NCBI RefSeq assembly: GCF_020150815.1
Contig: NZ_CP083723.1
Coordinates: forward strand, 248,001 to 312,000
Origin: Haloprofundus salilacus
GTDB lineage: Archaea; Halobacteriota; Halobacteria; Halobacteriales; Haloferacaceae
Length of the DNA stretch: 64,000 bases
Direction: 5' to 3'
The notes beneath the pieces were generated by a model. It saw nothing but the letters and a program-made list of their open reading frames with translations, had not been told where the DNA came from and did not search any database. The position numbers and the translations under genes are program-made. Position 1 is the first letter of the stretch. Each line of letters opens with the position of its first letter. Shown here in pieces: positions 60,031-64,000 of the stretch.

Positions 60031-61077
60031 ATGCACCGACTCATCGACGAACGGTCCCTGTCGGAGTCGCCGTTCTCGCCCGACGACGCTCGAGCAGCCT
60101 ACGTCGACCTGGTTCGGACACGGCGATTCGACGAGCGCGCGCTCGCGCTACAGCGGCGCGGCTGGATGAGCGGCTACCCGCCGTATCTCGGCCAGGAGGC
60201 GTCACAGGTCGGCGCGGCTCACGCAATGGCCGACGACGACTGGCTCTTCCCGACGTACCGCTCGAACGCCCTCCAGATCGCCCGCGGCGTCCCGATGAGC
60301 GACATCCTCCGCTATCGCCGCGGCTACCCCGAGTACCACTCCGACCATGACGTCCCCGTCTTTCCCCAAGCGGTTCCCATCGCCAGCCAGATTCCGCACG
60401 CCGTCGGCGCGGGGATGGCGCGCGACTACCGAGAGAACGACGAAGCGATGCTCGTCTGCTTCGGCGACGGCGCGACCAGCGAGGGCGACTTCCACGAGGC
60501 GCTGAACTTCGCGGGCGTCTTCGACGCGCCTGTCGTCTTCTTCTGCGAGAACAACGGCTGGGCAATCTCGCTGCCGCGGAAGCGACAGACCGCCAGCGAG
60601 TCGATAGCCGTCAAAGCCGAGGCGTACGGCATCGAGGGCGTGCAGGCCGACGGCAACGACCCGCTGGCCGTCCGCGACGCGGTCGAGCAGGGACTCGAAG
60701 CCGCCCGAGCCGGGACTCCCGTGCTGATAGAGAGCCTCACGTACCGCCGCGGCGCGCACACGACGGCCGACGATCCCTCCGTCTACCGCGACGACGACCC
60801 GGACCTCCCCGAGTGGCGGACCCGCGACCCGCTCGAGCGGTTCGAGGAGTTCCTCCGCGCTGAGGGCGTCGTCGACGACGCGTTCGTCGAAGAAGTGTAC
60901 GAAAACGCGAACGAGGAACTGGCCGAGGCCGTTGAAACCGCTGAGTCCGGCCCGCGTACCGACCCGGACGAACTGTTCGACTTTGTCTACGAGGAGCTAC
61001 CGCCGGAACTCGAAGCCCAGCGCGAGGCGATGCACGACTCCATCGCGAACCACGACCCGCAGGAACTCGACCGATAA
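60031..61077 (+). CDS. 2-oxoacid dehydrogenase E1 component, alpha subunit
   Basis: The 348-residue protein has E1-alpha landmarks: YPPYLGQEASQVGAA, PTYRSNALQIARG, the ThDP motif GDGATSEGDFHEALNFAGVF ending in ENNGWAIS, and the phosphorylation-loop-like RRGAHTTADDPSVYR. It decarboxylates pyruvate or a branched-chain 2-oxoacid. No E1 beta, E2 or E3 gene adjoins it; the next gene is on the other strand. A TATA-like CTTTATCA lies about 29 nt before ATG 60031. Confidence 0.9.
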   Translation: MHRLIDERSLSESPFSPDDARAAYVDLVRTRRFDERALALQRRGWMSGYPPYLGQEASQVGAAHAMADDDWLFPTYRSNALQIARGVPMSDILRYRRGYPEYHSDHDVPVFPQAVPIASQIPHAVGAGMARDYRENDEAMLVCFGDGATSEGDFHEALNFAGVFDAPVVFFCENNGWAISLPRKRQTASESIAVKAEAYGIEGVQADGNDPLAVRDAVEQGLEAARAGTPVLIESLTYRRGAHTTADDPSVYRDDDPDLPEWRTRDPLERFEEFLRAEGVVDDAFVEEVYENANEELAEAVETAESGPRTDPDELFDFVYEELPPELEAQREAMHDSIANHDPQELDR

Positions 61078-61100
61078 CGGGTCGACAGTTCGAAAACGGG

Positions 61101-62051
61101 TCACCGAATCGGAATCGACCGCGCCGCCGCGTCTCGCTGTTCGGCCTTCTTGACCAACCGTTCGATACGCGCCTCCAGCGGTGGATGCGTCGACAGCAGT
61201 CGGCCGAGTTGCGTGTCGTCCGCTGGCGCGGGGGTCGGCGTCGGCATTCCGAAAAACAGGCTCAACGGCGACTCGGTCGCCTGCTGCAGTCGGTGGAGCG
61301 CGCGAGCGAGCGACAGCGGTCGACCCGTCACCTCGACGGCCCGGTCGTCGGCGGCGAACTCCCGGCGTCGCGAGTACGCGCGGACGAACAGGGTGAGGCC
61401 CACGGCGACCAGCGTCACGACGCCTGCGGCGCCGTACTCGTCGTTCGAGAGCGGCGTCGCCGTCGGCGTCCCGCGCACCCACGCCGTCGCCCGGGCGACG
61501 CCTTCGAAAAACAGCGCGACCGGCAGGAGCGCCAGCGCGAGCACGCCGACGACGGTTCGAAGCGCGCTGATGGCGAACATCTGTACCAGACCGTCGTACC
61601 CCTCCAGGTGCGCGAGTTCGTGCGCCAGCAGCGCCTCGAACTCGTCGGCTGAGAGCATCCGAAACAGCGACCGGTCGACGACGACGATACCGTCTCTCGG
61701 ACCGCCGAGCGCGAACGCGTTCGGCGCGGCGAGGCGGGCGACGTACACCGCCGGCGTCGCGATCTCCATTCGGTCGCAGAGCGCGTCGAGCCGGCGGTAG
61801 AGCGCCGGCGCGCGCTCGGGAGCGAGCGGCATCGCGTCGACGCTCGCCAGCAGTCTCGGAACTCCGAAGCGGTAGTTGGCCCACGCCGTCAGGAGCACGA
61901 CGGCGGAGACGAGGGCGACGCTCACCGCCGGGTCAGGACGGACGGACCAGAGAAGGAGCAGAAACTGGTATGTCAGGAGGGCGAGCACCGCGTAGAACGC
62001 CAAGAGCGACAACCCGACTACGACCGCAAACGCGCGGAACAGAAGTCGCAT
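61101..62051 (-). CDS. htpX: M48-family membrane metalloprotease (HtpX-like)
   Basis: The 316-residue protein has two N-terminal TM helices, the zinc motif HELAH (144-148) preceded by FEALLAHELAHLEGYD, two further hydrophobic segments, and the third ligand Glu in the SRRREFAADDRAVE block. The final STHPPLEARIERL is typical of HtpX. It degrades damaged membrane proteins. ATG 62051 begins directly before TM1. Confidence 0.92.
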   Translation of the reverse strand: MRLLFRAFAVVVGLSLLAFYAVLALLTYQFLLLLWSVRPDPAVSVALVSAVVLLTAWANYRFGVPRLLASVDAMPLAPERAPALYRRLDALCDRMEIATPAVYVARLAAPNAFALGGPRDGIVVVDRSLFRMLSADEFEALLAHELAHLEGYDGLVQMFAISALRTVVGVLALALLPVALFFEGVARATAWVRGTPTATPLSNDEYGAAGVVTLVAVGLTLFVRAYSRRREFAADDRAVEVTGRPLSLARALHRLQQATESPLSLFFGMPTPTPAPADDTQLGRLLSTHPPLEARIERLVKKAEQRDAAARSIPIR

Positions 62052-62107
62052 GAGGAAACTACGTTTGGGCGGTTCAAACAGTTGTTGTCGGTGGCTCCCG
62101 ATTCCGC

Positions 62108-62341
62108 TCAGTCGTCGAGCGAGATGTACGTCTTCGTGTCGGTGACGCCCTGAAGGCTCTGAACCTCCGACGAAGCGGTCTTGAGAACGTCGTACACCTC
62201 CTCGGCGTCCACCTCTACGATGAGGTCGTACGCGCCCGCGACGATGTGCGCCTCCGCCACTCGTTCGAGCTCTCGGATCGGCGCGACCAACTGCTCGGAC
62301 TCTCCGGCCCCCGTCTTCACCATGATGAACGCGTGAACCAT
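62108..62341 (-). CDS. Stand-alone RAM (Lrp/AsnC ligand-binding) domain protein
   Basis: The 77-residue protein is a single RAM/ACT-like domain (VHAFIMVKTGAGESEQL, EAHIVAGAYDLIVEV, TKTYISLDD) without the DNA-binding helix-turn-helix of Lrp. Such domains bind small ligands such as amino acids and oligomerise. A paralogue lies on the opposite strand after the TrkA gene, so the two flank it. Confidence 0.9.
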   Translation of the reverse strand: MVHAFIMVKTGAGESEQLVAPIRELERVAEAHIVAGAYDLIVEVDAEEVYDVLKTASSEVQSLQGVTDTKTYISLDD

Positions 62342-62408
62342 CGTGGTGTGTTACTCGGTAACGTGGCAAAAAGTTTCCCCCGGGTCACGTCGGCGAACGG
62401 GGGTAAGG

Positions 62409-62414
62409 TTATTC
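62409..62414 (+). promoter_or_regulatory. TATA box for the TrkA-RAM operon
   Basis: GTTATTCT is centred 28 nt before ATG 62439, fitting a leaderless operon. Confidence 0.55.
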
Positions 62415-62438
62415 TCCCCCGCCGACGTACGCCGTTCC

Positions 62439-63125
62439 ATGCGGTTCGTTATCATTGGTGCCGGTCGTGTCGGACTTCGAACGGCGCGCGTCCTCCGGGA
62501 GGAAGGCAACGACGTGACGCTCATCGAACAGGACGGAGATCAGGCCGAGCGCGCTCGCGCAAACGGTTTCGAGGTCGTCGAGGGTGACGGCTCTCGCGAG
62601 CCGATACTGGAGTCGGCAGGGGTCGACGAAGCCGACGCGCTCGGCGCGCTCACGAGCGACCTCAACGTCAACTTCGCCGCCTGCATGATCGGCAAGCACT
62701 ACGGCTGTCGGACGGTGATGCGCATCGACGAGGACTACCGCGAGGAGATCTACCAGAAGTACGCCAAGGAGGTGGACGAGATCGTCTACCCCGAACGACT
62801 CGGCGCTATCGGCGCAAAGAACGCGCTGCTCGGCGGGTCGATTCGCGCCATCGCCGACATCGCCCAGAGCCTCCAGGTGCTTCTCATCACGATCACCGAG
62901 GAGTCGCCGATGAACGGCTACACGATAAGCGAGGTCGCGCTCCCGTCGGAGTCGCGCATCCTCGCGTTCGGCAAAGACGGCGCTTCAATGGGGATTCCGC
63001 TCCCCGACGACTCGCTGGAGACCGGCGACCGGGTGGCCGTGCTCGCGGACTTCTCGGTGCTTGACGAGGTGCGCCAACTGCTCGTCGGCGACAGTTCAAT
63101 GGCCGCCGCCGTGGGGGGTGACTGA
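62439..63125 (+). CDS. trkA: TrkA-type potassium channel regulatory protein
   Basis: The 228-residue protein has an RCK_N domain (MRFVIIGAGRVGLRTA, acidic Glu in LIEQD that contacts the ribose) and an RCK_C domain in the second half (ITITEESPMNGYTISE... and GIPLPDDSLETGDRVAV). It gates a Trk/Ktr K+ transporter by NAD(H) or ATP. No membrane subunit lies in the window. Two nt separate it from the RAM gene. Confidence 0.92.
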   Translation: MRFVIIGAGRVGLRTARVLREEGNDVTLIEQDGDQAERARANGFEVVEGDGSREPILESAGVDEADALGALTSDLNVNFAACMIGKHYGCRTVMRIDEDYREEIYQKYAKEVDEIVYPERLGAIGAKNALLGGSIRAIADIAQSLQVLLITITEESPMNGYTISEVALPSESRILAFGKDGASMGIPLPDDSLETGDRVAVLADFSVLDEVRQLLVGDSSMAAAVGGD

Positions 63126-63127
63126 GA

Positions 63128-63358
63128 ATGGTCACCGCCTACGTGATGGTGAAAGCCAACACCGGCGAGGCCGAGCGACTGCGCAACGAGATTTCGTCGC
63201 TCGACGGCGTCGTCGACGCCCACATCGTCGCCGGGGACGTCGACATCATCGCCAAGGTGACCGTCGACACGCCCGCGGAGGTCAAGAACATCTCCGCGAC
63301 CGAGATACAGGGCATCGACGGGGTCGAGGACACCCAGACGTACATCTCGATGGACTGA
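63128..63358 (+). CDS. Stand-alone RAM (Lrp/AsnC ligand-binding) domain protein
   Basis: The 76-residue protein is a single RAM domain (VTAYVMVKANTGEAERL, DAHIVAGDVDIIAKV, TQTYISMD) and a close paralogue of the 62108 product. Its start is 2 nt after the trkA stop, so it is cotranscribed and may feed a metabolite signal into K+ uptake. Confidence 0.9.
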   Translation: MVTAYVMVKANTGEAERLRNEISSLDGVVDAHIVAGDVDIIAKVTVDTPAEVKNISATEIQGIDGVEDTQTYISMD

Positions 63359-63416
63359 ACGCGACCGCCCGTCCGCGCGAGCGGTACGGCACAGCACGCT
63401 ACGCGCTCCTTTCGTG

Positions 63417-63917
63417 CTACTCGGCGGGGTCGCTCCCTCCGGCTTGATACGCCTGCGAGAGCATCGACGACACCGGTTCAGTGTAGTCATAGCCGGGGAT
63501 GATACCCTGGGCATACGTCCCCTCGACGAAGTCGACGAGCGCGCCCGCGTCGTCGACGCCACGCCGCTCGTTGATGTCCTCGAACGACAGCTCGACGGTC
63601 GCGTGGCGGCCTTCCTCCGCGACCTCCGGGTCGAGGTCGCGTTCGACGGCGGTGACGCCGCCCACGTCGACGACGCGGAGTTCGAACGTCTCGTACCAGC
63701 CCTCCTCGACCACGTCGGCCACCTCGTCGTTGGTCACCTCGTCGAGCATCGGCACGCGGACGGTCACGTCATAGACAACGCGGCCGTCTTCGCCCGGCGA
63801 CACCTCGACCGTGCCCTCGAACGGCGTCTTCACGGATTCGTACGTCGTCTCGTCTACTCTCTCGAACGACGCGTGGTCGCGGAAGGCGCGGTGCACGCGG
63901 TCGGGAACGTCGGTCAT
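63417..63917 (-). CDS. Conserved haloarchaeal protein, 166 aa (DUF5813-like)
   Basis: A soluble acidic alpha/beta protein starting MTDVPDRVHRAFRDH, with blocks YDVTVRVPMLDEVT, WYETFELRVVDV and VDFVEGTYAQGIIPGYDY. The overall layout recalls haloarchaeal DUF5813 proteins, which I assign with moderate confidence. No membrane or catalytic motif is seen. The last 83 bases of the window hold no gene. Confidence 0.6.
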   Translation of the reverse strand: MTDVPDRVHRAFRDHASFERVDETTYESVKTPFEGTVEVSPGEDGRVVYDVTVRVPMLDEVTNDEVADVVEEGWYETFELRVVDVGGVTAVERDLDPEVAEEGRHATVELSFEDINERRGVDDAGALVDFVEGTYAQGIIPGYDYTEPVSSMLSQAYQAGGSDPAE

Positions 63918-64000
63918 CGGTGGGAGAAGGGGCTCGCGGGAGAAAAACGACTCGCGTTGGGCGGGCCGGTCACCACTCCGAAAGGTCGAGACGCGTGAGC

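Noticed and set aside
1-64000. tRNA, rRNA and CRISPR arrays
   Set aside because: No TPsiC-like arms with matching acceptor stems, no rRNA-like conserved blocks and no regularly spaced identical repeats were seen by eye; a dedicated scan could still reveal one.

Overview
The window is GC-rich and is a haloarchaeal chromosome segment (class Halobacteria). The evidence is acidic proteins, twin-arginine lipoprotein signals, TATA boxes centred about 27 nt upstream of start codons (leaderless mRNAs), archaeosine and F420 genes, a CetZ1 tubulin homologue, SAMP-like modifiers and IS200/IS605-type TnpB. The CetZ1 sequence suggests the Haloferacales, but the genus cannot be fixed from this window. No rRNA, tRNA or CRISPR array was recognised.

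Layout. 1-1.6 kb: 3' part of archaeosine synthase ArcS. 2-10.3 kb: hypothetical genes, a molybdenum/tungsten cofactor group (YqeC, MobA, an aldehyde:ferredoxin oxidoreductase homologue that has lost its Fe-S ligands, and an acidic partner), a DyP-like Tat lipoprotein and three tiny membrane proteins. 10.5-21.1 kb: a formate dehydrogenase region. TorD and an HdrA/MvhD-like multi-ferredoxin protein are read leftward. FdhA, FdhB, a small membrane subunit and a cytochrome b are read rightward. An RHH-TnpB insertion element sits between the two operons. 21.3-27.5 kb: small membrane proteins, a SAMP/MoaD gene with two unknown partners, AzlCD, a CPA2 antiporter, a methyltransferase and an SRPBCC protein. 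27.6-33 kb: a broken small membrane gene, a second AOR with all Fe-S ligands, VanZ and two tandem paralogous lipoproteins.

33.1-41.4 kb: an apparent catabolic island of aminotransferase, M20 deacylase, GlcD-type FAD oxidase and a complete Pot-type ABC importer. 41.5-42.6 kb: RaSEA, the radical SAM partner of ArcS. 43.3-46.5 kb: purine genes purQ, purS, purU and purC. 46.7-49.5 kb: an Asp-nucleophile alpha/beta hydrolase and a benzoylformate-decarboxylase-like enzyme. 49.6-54.7 kb: F420 genes cofH, cofG and cofC interleaved with a DUF457 membrane protein and an MscS channel. 54.7-58.6 kb: cetZ1 with an overlapping membrane-anchored partner, an NDUFA9-like reductase and thymidylate kinase. 58.7-64 kb: a lipoprotein, an orphan 2-oxoacid dehydrogenase E1 alpha, an HtpX protease, a TrkA protein flanked by two stand-alone RAM-domain proteins, and a conserved haloarchaeal protein.

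A recurrent theme is Mo/W-pterin enzymology: two AOR-family proteins, formate dehydrogenase with TorD, MobA, YqeC and MoaD/SAMP. The least explained items are the cluster-less AOR with its translationally coupled acidic partner, the HdrA-MvhD fusion beside formate dehydrogenase, the DyP-like protein that lacks its distal Asp, and the hairpin ladder at the TnpB element. Several spacers and gene ends carry short degenerate tandem repeats (11 to 37 bp).
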